64,000 nt of DNA. Source: Sarcophilus harrisii. Lineage: Eukaryota > Chordata > Mammalia > Dasyuromorphia > Dasyuridae. How positions within the stretch are numbered: the first letter of the stretch is position 1; each line of letters begins with the position of its first letter. The stretch is taken from NCBI RefSeq assembly GCF_902635505.1, contig NC_045431.1, positions 16,089,001 to 16,153,000 of the forward strand, given 5' to 3'. This document shows positions 44,446 through 54,189 of the stretch, in pieces. The translations under genes and the position numbers were made by a program. A model generated the notes under the pieces. The model made no database searches. It saw only the letters and a list, made by a program, of their open reading frames with translations, and was not told the origin of the DNA.

Positions 44446-44750
44446 AGGAGGAGGAGGAGGAAGAAAAGGAAGAGGAGGAAAAGGAGGAAAAGGAAAAGAA
44501 GGAGGAGAAGGAGGAGGAGGAGGAAAAAGGAGAAGGAGAACGAAGAAAAAAGAAGAAGAAAGAAAGAGAAGAAGAAAGAGGAGAAGAATAAAGGAGGAGA
44601 AGATGAAAAAAGAAAGAGGAGGAGGAGAAGAAGAAGAAGAAGAAGAAGAAGAAGAAGAAGAAGAAGAAGAAGAAGAAGAAAAGGAGAAGAAGGAGAAGAA
44701 GGAGGAGAAGGAGAAGGAGGATGAGGAGTAGGAGGAGGAGGAGGAGAAAT
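44446..44750. repeat. GGA/GAA purine tract, 305 bp, with (GAA)n core
   Basis: Strictly purine except for two or three bases. The core at about 44627-44680 is an unbroken run of GAA units, flanked by GGA and GAAAGA variants. Long GAA-TTC runs can form triplex or sticky DNA and are length-unstable in other genomes. Confidence 0.95.
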
Positions 44751-44859
44751 GAAAATAGTTTTTGTAATCAAAAGAATCTAGGATTTTCCAGATGTAATGA
44801 TTTCACAAGTTCCATTCTTTTAGTGGAATGGTCCTTCCATTAACAAGGGAAAGCCTTAG

Positions 44860-45045
44860 CATACTGCCTGACACATAGTAGGTGCTTACTAAATGTCTAT
44901 TATTTGATAAACTACTACTAATCAGACAATTGGGTATTCATTTGCTGACCATCAGCTTTATGCTCGGCACAGAGTTCACACGACACAGGTGTTTGGGGGG
45001 GGGGGTTAGACAAGCTCTTCCTTCAGGAAGCTTCCAATAACAGCT
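44860..45045. repeat. L2 3'-end scraps with poly-G
   Basis: CATACTGCCTGACACATAGT with GTGCTTACTAAATGTCTATT is a sense L2 or MIR end. 44935-45045 reads as an antisense L2 end (GGCACAGAGTTCACACGACA, AAGCTCTTCCTTCAGGAAGC) with a G-run of about 10 at 44996-45005. Confidence 0.5.
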
Positions 45046-45049
45046 CCCT

Positions 45050-46148
45050 TTGGGGTCCCTGGGTACATTTTATGTTGCACATGGTCTCATCTCGTCCTCA
45101 CAGGGGCCTGGACAGTTCATTTCACTGATTAGCAGACAAGTCTCAGGGAGACTCAATCATCTGCTCAGTTCTGAAACACTAAGTAAGCAGCAGACAATCT
45201 TGGACTCCGAGTCCAGCGCCGTGACTGAAACAGTGAATACCGAAGGGGAATCTGCTGGAACTTTGGCACATCTGGGAGATCAGGAAGGTAGACAAGTTGG
45301 GGAAGCCTTCCTGGGGGACGTGGGACTGAGCTGGGCTGGGGGATGGTCTGGTTAGAAGAAAGAGTGCCAGCAGCTCTGTCTCCGGCCTGGGGAGCCCAAT
45401 CTGCCCCATGACCTGCCTGCGTGGTACCGGACCCGCTGTGCCGTTGGCTCTGTGGAGGGCTGGGTCATCAAACACTGGGAGACTGGGCCCTAGGTCAGGT
45501 CCTCGGGTTCCACTGGGTCAGGGCGGCAGTTCTGCTCCAAGCAATGGCTGCAGAGCCCTGGGGGAGACACAAGGCTCAGACAGGGCCCAGCTTTGGCCTT
45601 TGGGGGCTCATGCCCGGCACAGTATTGGGCACCAGCACAGACGGTTCTGTCAGCCTTCATGTTGGGGGCTTCAAAGTGCTCTCTAATGTCTCAGAGGGAA
45701 GTCATGGTGCCTTAGGGACCAGAGACTGTCAGAGGACATTGAGTCACCAGGAAAGGGTCAGGGGAAACTAGGAAAAGGCGCCTGGCCAAAGGCAATCCAG
45801 AGAGAGCCTTGTGCCCGGGCCCCAGGTCCTTCAGTCCAGCCTGGGCCCGAGGACTAAGTTCTCCCTGGCCTCTGAGGCAGCTCTCCAGGTTGGGGAGGGG
45901 GTTCACCAATAGTCAAGAGCAGGCTCCTCATCACTTCACACCGGATCTGTTGCACCGGCTTCTGGCTAAATGTGGGGAGAGGCCGAGGTTTGCACCAAGC
46001 AGGAGGTGTTTCTGAGTCACAGGGATCAAAGGAGCAAAAAAGGATTTGTGTGGTTACGGTGTTGGGGGCATGTGCAGTCCTAGAGAAGCTAGATCCACTC
46101 AGCTCACTAAAGGACTCCAATCAAATGGTGTGCCAGCCCCTCAGCTCG
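45050..46148. other. GC-rich unique DNA, nothing assigned
   Basis: Overlapping short frames on both strands without domains. A possible antisense MIR scrap lies at 45075-45180. Confidence 0.35.
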
Positions 46149-46149
46149 T

Positions 46150-46549
46150 TCTCCCCCTCTCGTCTTCTCCCTCTCACTGTCTCTCTGTCTTTCTGTGTTG
46201 CTGTGTCTCTGTCTCTCTCTGTCTCTTCTTTTTGTCTTTGTCTCTGTCTCTATCTCTCTGTGTCTCTCTTTCTGTGTCTCTGTCTCTATCTCTCTATCTC
46301 TCTGTGTATGAGAGACACAGAAAGAGAAAGAGAGGAGAAGGGGAGACAGAGAGACAGAGAGAAAGAGAGGAAAGAGAGAGACAGAAAGAGAGGAAAAAGA
46401 CAGAAAAAAGAAAGAGATAGAGAGAGGAGAAAGAGAGACAGAGAGAGAGAGAAAGAGAGGAGAGAGAGACAGACAGATACAGAAATAGAAAGAGAAAGAG
46501 AGAAAGACAGAGACAGAAAGATAAAAACAGAGAGAGACAGAGAGAAAGT

Positions 46550-46585
<36 letters not shown>
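46150..46585. repeat. pyrimidine tract followed by purine tract: 435-bp inverted low-complexity repeat
   Basis: 46150-46303 is (CTCTGT)n pyrimidine-rich and 46311-46585 is (GAGACA)n/(GA)n purine-rich. The switch is at the hairpin-like CTGTGTATGAGAGACACAG (46302-46320). The two arms are largely reverse complements of each other, so one strand could fold back on itself for over 150 bp. Confidence 0.9.
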
Positions 46586-46588
<3 letters not shown>

Positions 46589-46671
46589 TATATATTATTC
46601 ATAAATATATCCTTGCTTAACCATAGCCTGCTTGGGGAAGGTGGGGATAATGAAAGAGGGAAAAAATGTTA

Positions 46672-46687
46672 AAAAAAAAAAAAAAAA
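46672..46687. repeat. poly-A run
   Basis: A-run of about 16-17 in AT-rich DNA. Confidence 0.85.
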
Positions 46688-46913
46688 GTGTGTAGCAAGT
46701 AACAAAAGAACAACCTACAAGGAAGTAAAAATGGACACTGACAAATATAATTTCTTCTACTATTATATATCCTTCTTGAACTGGTAATTTATTGTTATAT
46801 ATTTGAATCCTTCCTGATGTTTTACTGGACACATGACAATGTTCTATTTTGTTTTCCTTTTATGTTTTATTTTTTTCGATTTTTTTTTTTTTACAAAATA
46901 TATATTTTAAAGA

Positions 46914-47040
46914 AGATCTGGTACTGCTAAACCTTTTATATTTTTCATTAATTCCTTTGATAACTTAATGCTTTTGTTCTTCCAATGAATTTTGCTTTTG
47001 TTTTTTCTAACTTAATAAAGTAATTTTTGGTAGTTTAAAA
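46914..47040 (-). mobile_element. LINE-1 ORF2 scrap, antisense
   Basis: GATCTGGTACTGCTAAACCT, GCTTTTGTTCTTCCAATGAA and AAAGTAATTTTTGGTAGTTT match the antisense L1 ORF2 downstream of the reverse transcriptase. Confidence 0.65.
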
Positions 47041-47190
47041 AAGGCTTCTTTGAATTGAATAGAAATGAACTTTTTGGAACAAAGTTGGCTGGTAAGGAGA
47101 CTGCATCCCACACACACACACACACACCTCAAAGTGTCCTAGTTCTTTAGATGGATTTAGGGTTTTAGAGGAATTAGGGTTTTCTTCTCC

Positions 47191-47362
47191 TTCATCTATT
47201 TATTTATTTAATTATTTATTTACTTTGCTGAGGTAATGGGGGTTAAGGGACTTGCCCAGGGTCCCACAGCTAGAAAGTGTTAAGTGTCTGAGGTTGGATT
47301 TGAACTTGGGTCCTCCTGACTTCAGGACTGGTGCTCTATCCACTGCCCCACCTAGCTGCCCC
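47191..47362 (-). repeat. marsupial CORE-SINE, antisense, with short duplications
   Basis: A TTTATTTATTTA tail, then AATGGGGGTTAAGGGACTTG, GGTCCCACAGCTAGAAAGTG, GTCCTCCTGACTTCAGGACT and TCCACTGCCCCACCTAGCTGCC. TCTTCTCC at 47183-47190 and 47363-47370 are likely the target-site duplication. Confidence 0.9.
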
Positions 47363-47370
47363 TCTTCTCC

Positions 47371-47920
47371 CCTTTTTAAAAGCTCTTTGGCATAAACCAT
47401 TAGATGAGACAAGAATGTCTCTATAACTCAAAAAAGTCCCTTATCTGCTCCCTCTCCCTCTGCCCTCCATTGCCCATGGAAACAAAAAGGAGAATTTTAA
47501 GTTCTTCAGTGTTTCAGGAACTGTTTTGAAATTCCCAAACTAGGAGGAAAGCATGTGTAAATATCAGAAAAGAATTCCTTTTGTAAGCTCACTTTTCCTT
47601 GGCTCCAACTTCTGCCTTGAGTGGGAAAATTCCCTCAATCCTAGGAACTGATAGGGATTTCATAGGTCCAGGAGATAACACCTCGACCCTGTGCTCTTTG
47701 AGGGCCCAAGTCCTTTGTGGAGCAGACAAAGTCAGGAAATGTGACTCAGCATCTGCCAGTCCCACACAAGTACAGGGAGCCCCAGCAGACAAGCTGGAGA
47801 CAGGGGCAGCCGCTGTGGGGGTCCTGGAGAGTGGACTGGCCTGAGCAGCCAGGGGCTTGGAACCTTAGCTGCTTTATCTGCAGAATCAGAAAACCGGTCA
47901 AGGGCAGAGATGCTGAACTG
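47371..47920. other. unique DNA, nothing assigned
   Basis: No repeat or gene is recognised. Confidence 0.35.
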
Positions 47921-47924
47921 GCTG

Positions 47925-48065
47925 CTGAAAAGCCTGCAAAAGTGTGGCCCGAACCAGATAAAAATGCACCTGGGAAATGTCTAACAAAATAGGCAAAAAT
48001 ACAACAAAATGCAGATAATGTTCATTTGTGCTTATCTAAGGCAGTAGTTTGACACCATTGGTCTA
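47925..48065 (+). repeat. short hAT-like MITE (GTGTCAAAC type), copy 2
   Basis: AGTGTGGCCCGAACCAGATA, GGAAATGTCTAACAAAATAG, ACAACAAAATGCAGATAATG and the right end AGTTTGACACCATTGGTC. It shares its body with 12637-12765. Confidence 0.65.
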
Positions 48066-48162
48066 AATCATCTCTATGATCTCTTGTTCTTACAGTACTT
48101 TGGTTCTGAGTTAAGTAAAGGAATCTTGATCAATATTAGTGTGATCAGAGGGAGGGATATAA

Positions 48163-48310
48163 AAGAGAAGCAAAAAAAAAAAAAAAAAAAAAAAAGAGAG
48201 AAATTCATTTTTCTCCTCCCCCATAAAATGGTGTATCCTCAAAAGTTTCTGGTGACATCAAGTTTCCACTATGCCCTACTTTATAAAAATAATAATAATA
48301 ATAATAATTG
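48163..48310. repeat. poly-A run (48171-48195) and (AAT)n run (48287-48309)
   Basis: Two simple runs separated by 90 bp of unassigned sequence. Confidence 0.85.
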
Positions 48311-48384
48311 CTCTGTTCAACAGAAATGGCTAGGAAAAGTAGAAAGCAATTGGGCAGCAATTCAATTTCTTGTTTTCCCCTCTA

Positions 48385-48890
48385 TTTATTTATTTGTTTG
48401 TTTATTTAAGATTTTCATTTTCCCCAGTGACATGTAAAACCATTTTTTACCTTTGTTTTTAAAACTTTGAGTTCTACATTCTCTCCCTTCCTCCCCACCC
48501 TCTCTCATTAAGGCACATGTGCAATCATGCAAAATGTTTCCATAAAAGTCATGTTGCAAAAGAAAACATAGATTCACACCTTCCCACACACACACACAAA
48601 AAAACCCACAAGAAAAATAAAGTTTAAAAAAGAAGTATGGTTCAGGGTGTATTCAGATACAAACAATTCTTTCTCTGGTTGTGGAGAGTGTTTTTCATCA
48701 CGGGTCCATCAGAGTAGTCTTGAATCATTTTATTGCTGAGAATAGCAATGTTCTTTCCAGTGGATCATCCCACAACTTTGCTATTATTTTGTACACAGTA
48801 TATTTCGCTTTGTTTGAGTTCATGGAGGACTTTCCAGGTTTTTCTGAAAGCATCTTGATCATCAAGAAATTCAATTTAAATCAACAAAAA
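48385..48890 (-). mobile_element. older LINE-1 3' end, antisense
   Basis: Antisense words of a marsupial L1 3' UTR and ORF2 end: CATTTTCCCCAGTGACATGT, TTCTCTCCCTTCCTCCCCAC, ATGCAAAATGTTTCCATAAA, ATTCTTTCTCTGGTTGTGGA, GTTCATGGAGGACTTTCCAG and GGTTTTTCTGAAAGCATCTT. A (CA)n run lies at 48583-48597. It is clearly more diverged than the L1 at 48914-49542. Confidence 0.85.
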
Positions 48891-48896
48891 AGCATT

Positions 48897-48913
48897 AGGT
48901 GGATAGATTTCTT
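48897..48913. repeat. 17-bp target-site duplication, left (L1)
   Basis: AGGTGGATAGATTTCTT, identical to 49543-49559. Confidence 0.95.
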
Positions 48914-49542
48914 TTTTTTTTTTATTTTTTTTTATTTAATAGCCTTTTATTTACAGGTTATATGTATGGGTAACTTTACAGCATTAACAATTGCCAAACC
49001 TCTTGTTCCAATTTTTCACCTCTTACCCCCCCCACCCCCTCCCCCAGATGGCAGGATGACCAGTAGATGTTAAGTACATTAAAATATAAATTAAATACAC
49101 AATAAGTATACATGACCAAACCGTTATTTTGCTGTACAAAAAGAATCAGACTCTGAAATATTGTACAATTAGCTTGTGAAGGAAATCAAAAATGCAGGTG
49201 TGCATAAATATAGGGATTGGGAATTCAATGTGATGGTTTTTAGTCATCTCCCAGAGTTCCTTCTCTGGGCATAGCTGGTTCAGTTCATTACTGCTCCATT
49301 GGAAATGATTTGGTTGATCTCGTTGCTGAGGATGGCCTGGTCCATCAGAACTGGTCATCATATAGTATTGTTGTTGAAGTATAGAATAATCTCCTGGCCC
49401 TGCTCATTTCACTCAGCATCAGTTCGTGTAAGTCTCTTCAGGCCTTTCTGAAATCATCCTGTTGGTCATTTCTTACAGAACAGTAATATTCCATAATATT
49501 CATATACCACAATTTATTCAGCCATTCTCCAACTGATGGACA
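48914..49542 (-). mobile_element. young 5'-truncated LINE-1 insertion with 17-bp duplications
   Basis: The minus strand reads CATCAGTTGGAGAATGGCTG, TTCTGTAAGAAATGACCAAC, GGCCTGAAGAGACTTACACG, TGATGCTGAGTGAAATGAGC and GAACTCTGGGAGATGACTAA. It then has a 3' UTR with ATCTGGGGGAGGGGGTGGGG and ends AAATAAAAGGCTATTAAATA with an A-rich tail. Its exact 17-bp duplications and near-consensus sequence mark it as the youngest L1 in the window. About 630 bp long, so it has lost nearly all of ORF2. Confidence 0.95.
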
Positions 49543-49559
49543 AGGTGGATAGATTTCTT
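49543..49559. repeat. 17-bp target-site duplication, right (L1)
   Basis: AGGTGGATAGATTTCTT, identical to 48897-48913. Confidence 0.95.
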
Positions 49560-50200
49560 AGACATTATTAACAAATTAGAGGAGCAAGGAAGAAACCTCT
49601 CAGATCTATGGATGAGAAAATAGTTCATGGGCAAATGAGGTAGACAGGGAATTATAGAAAACAAAATGGATAATTTTGATACATAAACTTTGACAAAGAG
49701 ACAAAAGACCCATATATCCAAACAGCTCCATTTTTAGTAGAAAAAAAAAACCCTGAAAACTAAGGGGAGACTCATCAATTGAGGGATGGTTGAACAAATT
49801 GTGGCTTATAATCACAAAGGAATATATTTGCACTATGGGAATGAGAAAAGAGATGGCTTTGGAGAAATTTGGACAAATGTGTAGAACAAATGGAAAGTGA
49901 AGTAAGGAAGAGCAGCAAAGTGATTTATATAATAACAATTTTGTCAAGACAGTTCTGAAAGACTTCAGAACTCTAGTCGACGCAATGATTAACTATGAGG
50001 AAGCATATTACCCATTTCCTCTCAGAGAGATGAGAGTCTCAAGATGCAAAATGAGAAATATTTTTGGCCATGGCCAATGTAGGCATTTGTTTTGCTTGAC
50101 TATGCAGGTTTGTTGTAAGAGTTTTTTTTTTTTCCTTTTGCTAGGGTGAGAGGAAAAATGATGCTTGTTAATTTAAAAAATGACATAAAAACTTAAATAA
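49560..50200 (+). mobile_element. older LINE-1 ORF2 end and 3' UTR, sense
   Basis: ATTAACAAATTAGAGGAGCA, CCTCTCAGATCTATGGATGA, AAAATGGATAATTTTGATAC, CATCAATTGAGGGATGGTTG, GCATATTACCCATTTCCTCT, TTTGTTTTGCTTGACTATGC and ATGATGCTTGTTAATTTAAA. This is the ORF2 C-terminal region plus a short-type 3' UTR, with an internal deletion. It is opposite in orientation to 48385-48890 on the other side of the young L1. Confidence 0.85.
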
Positions 50201-50282
50201 AGGCCGTGTCAATGCTAGGGATGAAAAAAATGAAAAAAACCAATACTTGTCCTAACAATTTAATTAATAGAATAATAAATTA

Positions 50283-50590
50283 ATTATATGTATATTATAT
50301 GTATTATATATATTATATTATATATATATATTATGTATATGTATATCTAATGTATGTATATATATATTATGTATATATATTACTAATTATTTATATAATA
50401 TATATAAATATATATAACATATATATGTAATATATAATATAATATGTTAATATATGTAATATATTAACATATAACATATATATAACATAAATATTACAAT
50501 ATAATATATAATATATGTAATGTAATATATATGTATATATATTATGTATAATATGTATTATATAATTATATATATATTATATGTATTAGG
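50283..50590. repeat. (TA)n-rich block, 308 bp
   Basis: Almost pure A and T with TATATATAT, ATGTATAT and TAATATATA words. Self-complementary throughout, so able to extrude cruciforms. Confidence 0.95.
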
Positions 50591-51308
50591 TTATAAACCT
50601 AATGATTTAATAGAAACCATATTACATAAATAATACAATGCAAGGTAGGTTGCCTAAGCAAGAACAGAAAGTGGGTGAGAGATTTAGGGAGAAGGATTGC
50701 CATGGAGGGGGAAGCCCCAGGAGGGAAAGAAAAGTCCAATTCAGAAATGAAGGAACAAATGTGGAGAGGTGGGAGACAGACATGAAGTCTTCTGAAACCA
50801 GAGTCCACAAAGAAGAGTAGCATAAAATGAAATTATAAAACAAGCGGGGAAGTGACAAGGTCAGAACTATTATTAGAAAGATTATTGTGTGAGCTGTGAG
50901 AAAGATGGATCAGAGAATGGCGAAGAGACGGGAGTTATTAAAACTCTCTGGATGAGAGGCGATGAGGGCCTGGACCAGGGTGTTGACACTATCAGGGAAA
51001 AGCAGGGAATGAATACAAGTCATATTTCAGAGAGAAAGAATTACAAAATGGGCTGCTGATTGGACGTGGGCAACAACGGAGAGGGGAGAGAATTCTCCAG
51101 TTTATGGAGCCTGAGCGATAATAGGAATAGTAATGAATCTGGGAGGCTGTGAGGGGAAGTGAATTCAGATTTGGAATTAGTGAGCTTGAGCTAGTGGTGG
51201 GACATGAAGGGAGAATAGCTTGCCAGAAGTCGGAGACAGTGAACCCGAGAGTGCGAAAGCCATCGGGGCTGGAGATGGAGATGGGAATGAAGGCGATAAT
51301 TGAAGTAG

Positions 51309-51525
51309 GGGGGAGAGAAACAGAGACAGATGGAGAGACAAAGGCAGGCAGAGACAGAGACAGAGACAGACAGAGAAGATGAGAGACAGAGAGACAGAGA
51401 CAGAGAATGACACAGACAGAGAGATAGAGAGACAGAGAGGAAGAGAGACAGAAAGAGACAGAGATAGAGAGAGTGACACAGAGAGATAGTGAGAGACAGA
51501 TGGAGAGAGAGACAAAGACAGAGAC

Positions 51526-51586
<61 letters not shown>

Positions 51587-52348
51587 CAGAGAGGAAGAGA
51601 GACAGAAAGAAACAGAGAAACAGATGGAGAGAGAGAGAGAGACAAAGGCAGATAGAGAGACAGATGGAGAGAGAGACAAAGACAGAGACAGAGACACAGA
51701 GAGAGAGAGAGACAGAGAGGAAGAGAGACAGAAAGAAACAGAGAAACAGATGGAGAGAGAGAGAGAGACAAAGGCAGATAGAGAGACAGATGGAGAGAGA
51801 GACAAGACAGAGAGACAGAGAAATAGAGATAGAGAGACAGAGAGGAAGAGTAATAGAAAAAGACAGAGACATAGAAAGTGACAGAGAGATAGAGAAACAG
51901 AGACAGAGAGACAAAGACAGACAGAGACAGAGAGATAGAGAGACAGAGAGGAAGAGAGACAGAAAGAGACAGAGAGACAGATTGAGAGACAGCGAGAGTG
52001 ACACAGACAGAAACAGAGAGATAGAGAGACAGAAAGAGATAGAGTGACACAGATGGACAGAGACAGAGAGGAAGAGCGACAGAGAGAAAGACAGAGAGAT
52101 AGACAGACAGACAGGAAGAGAGACAGAGACAGAGAGGAAGAGAGAGACAGAGAGAGTGACAGAGAGACAGACAGAGACAGAGAGATAGAGAGACAGAGAC
52201 AGACAGACAGAAAGGAAGGGAGACAGAGAGACAGAAAGAGACAATGACACAGAGAGAGAGAGTAATACAGAGAGACAGAGACCAAGACAGTGAGAGGAAG
52301 AGAGACAGAGACAGAGAGACACAGAATGCCAGACAGAGACACAGAGAA
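51309..52348. repeat. (GAGACA)n purine-rich satellite, about 1.04 kb
   Basis: Units GAGACA, GACAGA, GAGA and GATAGA fill 1 kb with almost no T outside GATAGA and GATGGA. A higher-order repeat is visible: the block starting GAGGAAGAGAGACAGAAAGA at 51591 recurs at 51717, a 126-bp period. The Ser/Leu-rich frames of 352-383 codons on the minus strand and Arg/Glu/Asp frames on the plus strand are repeat artefacts. Confidence 0.97.
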
Positions 52349-52687
52349 ATAAAATAATAATGAAAATAAAATTTCTAGGAGAATCTTCAGAGAAAAAAGA
52401 ATTGGGCTGAGGATGGAAGCTGGGGGATTGTTGGTCTTTAGAGAAAAAGGGAGGGGAAGAAGTCAGTTAGGAAAACTGACAAGGGGGACAGCCAGAGAGT
52501 GGGGAGCCGGGAGCCAGAAGAGAGGAATACTAGGAAAGCTCAGGAGGGAAATCATCGAGGACGACAGAAAGTGGCTGCCAGTGTGAAATGATGCAGAAAA
52601 GTTGAGTAAGATGAAACAAACCACAAAAGATAAAGAATTGTGCAGAATAATGAGCTCCAAATTTTTTGGTTGTTGAACTTTTAACTG

Positions 52688-52690
<3 letters not shown>

Positions 52691-52723
<33 letters not shown>

Positions 52724-52767
52724 TTCTAAAGTATATGTGTAATTAATATATATATATATATATATAT
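52691..52767. repeat. (TG)n and (TA)n microsatellites
   Basis: (TG)15 at 52691-52721 and (TA)11 at 52746-52767, with 24 bp between. Confidence 0.97.
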
Positions 52768-53164
52768 GCCCTAATGTTCTAATAATTATGTATATTATAA
52801 AAATTGTACAAAATTTGAATTTTTAAAGGATGAGATAAAAGTGAAATAATATTTGAAACTGGCATCGTAGGAAGTCAGCAGTTTGTTGAATAGGGGTGGG
52901 ATATGGTCAGGCTTTAGGGAAATCCTTTTGGTAGCTGTACGTAGAAAGGATTAGAGTAGGGAGAAATTGGAGGTTATTAGAGGTCTGAATCAAGGTGGCG
53001 GCTGTCCGACTGGAGAAAAGGGGACGTATTAGAAAAGTGTTATGGAGGTAGAAATGACAAAAGTTGGTAACAGATTGAAAATGTGAGGTGAGAGAAGCTA
53101 AAGAGTTAATATAACATCTAGGTTGTGAACCCGGGTGACTGGAAGGATGGCAGACTCTTTTTAT

Positions 53165-53235
53165 ATTCCTCAGGTGCTTGAGCATAATGCCTGGTACACA
53201 GTAGATGCTTAATAAATGTCTGTTGATTGGTTGAT
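53165..53235 (+). repeat. L2 3' end, sense
   Basis: CATAATGCCTGGTACACAGT followed by AGATGCTTAATAAATGTCTG is the L2 terminus. Confidence 0.75.
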
Positions 53236-53484
53236 TTATGCCCTTAGTAGCAATAGGGAAAGAACTTTAAATTTTTTAAAAATTTTTTTAAGAGAAGGAA
53301 GTTTTAAAGAGGAATGAGTTTGGGGAATGGAATTGAAGGGTGTGAGAAAAGATAATATAATTAAATCCTTTGTGCACATCAAATCTCATCCACGCTTACT
53401 TACCTTGCTCAACTCACTCCATTCCCTTCAAAATGAGGAAAAAGGGAGAGAAAAGGCCACAGCCATCAATTTGGAAACTGTCTA

Positions 53485-54182
53485 GTTCTCAATTTTTTTT
53501 GATCTCAAGACAACTTTATACTCTTAAAGGATCCCAAAGAGTTTCTGTTTATTTGGATCCTAGATATTAATTATACCAAATTCAAAATGAAAGCTCATAA
53601 CATTTTAAAATATTCATTTGTTGATTCATTTAAAATAACAGTTTTGGAGTTTGTAGTTTTGATAAAAATAAACCAATATATGTTGACATAAGAAGCATAT
53701 TTTTATTTTTTAAAAATCTACATATTCCAAAACAAAACAAAACAAAAAAAAAGGTTTGGTTTATTAGACTATAGGATTCTTATCTCTGCTTCTGCATTCA
53801 GTCTATTGTGGTATGTTGTTTTGTTTGAAGGATATGAAGATAATCCAGACTCATACGGATAGGTGTTTGTTGTTTGTCCTTCGTTCGTGATACCAAGAAG
53901 GGGATGCCATGACTTGTACCTTCTAGCCCCAGAATTATGAGAACTTGAATTCAAATCTAGCTTCAGACTCTTACTAATTGTGTGACCCTGAATAATCACT
54001 TCACCCTGACTGCCTTCCCACCCCACAAAACAGAAAGACATGAAGGAGCTTTAGGGAAGACTCATATAGATAGGCAGTTGGAAAAGGGAAATAATGTCTT
54101 AGTATTATTATGAAAATCGTTTTGACCTGGAGGCCTCCCTGCTTGGAGATCCCAAAGACCTGTTCTTTGAGAACTTGTCTAG
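53485..54182 (+). repeat. hAT/Charlie-like DNA transposon remnant with insert
   Basis: GATCTCAAGACAACTTTATA, AAAGGATCCCAAAGAGTTTC, ATCTCTGCTTCTGCATTCAG, GTGGTATGTTGTTTTGTTTG, GGCAGTTGGAAAAGGGAAAT and ATTATTATGAAAATCGTTTT, ending TTTGAGAACTT. Same ends as the shorter element at 62715-62975. A CORE-SINE and a scrap reading GTTTGTTGTTTGTCCTTCGT are inserted at about 53855-54035, with partial duplication of ATGAAG..GACTCATA on both sides. Confidence 0.6.
53915..54032 (+). repeat. CORE-SINE fragment, sense
   Basis: GAACTTGAATTCAAATCTAG, TTCAGACTCTTACTAATTGT and GTGTGACCCTGAATAATCAC. Confidence 0.8.
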
Positions 54183-54189
54183 ACAATAG

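Larger units (their letters stand above)
50205..53170 (-). mobile_element. L2 copy, antisense, blown apart by microsatellites
   Basis: Antisense L2 words occur at 50205-50275 (GTGTCAATGCTAGGGATG), 50860-51305 (GGCGATGAGGGCCTGGACCAG, GGCTGCTGATTGGACGTGG), 52350-52650 (TTGGGCTGAGGATGGAAGCTG, GACAGCCAGAGAGTGGGG) and 52850-53150 (GGGGTGGGATATGGTCAGGC, CATCTAGGTTGTGAACCCGG). Between them sit a (TA)n block and the GAGACA array. Some parts could be two L2 copies. All frames are dead. Confidence 0.6.

Noticed and set aside
45972-46604. 210-codon frame passing from Ser/Leu/Cys-rich to Arg/Glu/Lys-rich sequence
   Set aside because: It is a translation of the pyrimidine-to-purine tract.
51591-51843. 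CRISPR-like regularly spaced repeats
   Set aside because: The 126-bp periodic block lies in low-complexity vertebrate satellite DNA. There are no unique spacers, leader or cas genes.
50992-52342. Open frames of 352, 381 and 383 codons on the minus strand, rich in Ser, Leu, Val and Cys
   Set aside because: They translate the (GAGACA)n array. A 6-bp unit without stop words keeps all frames open, so length is not evidence of coding.
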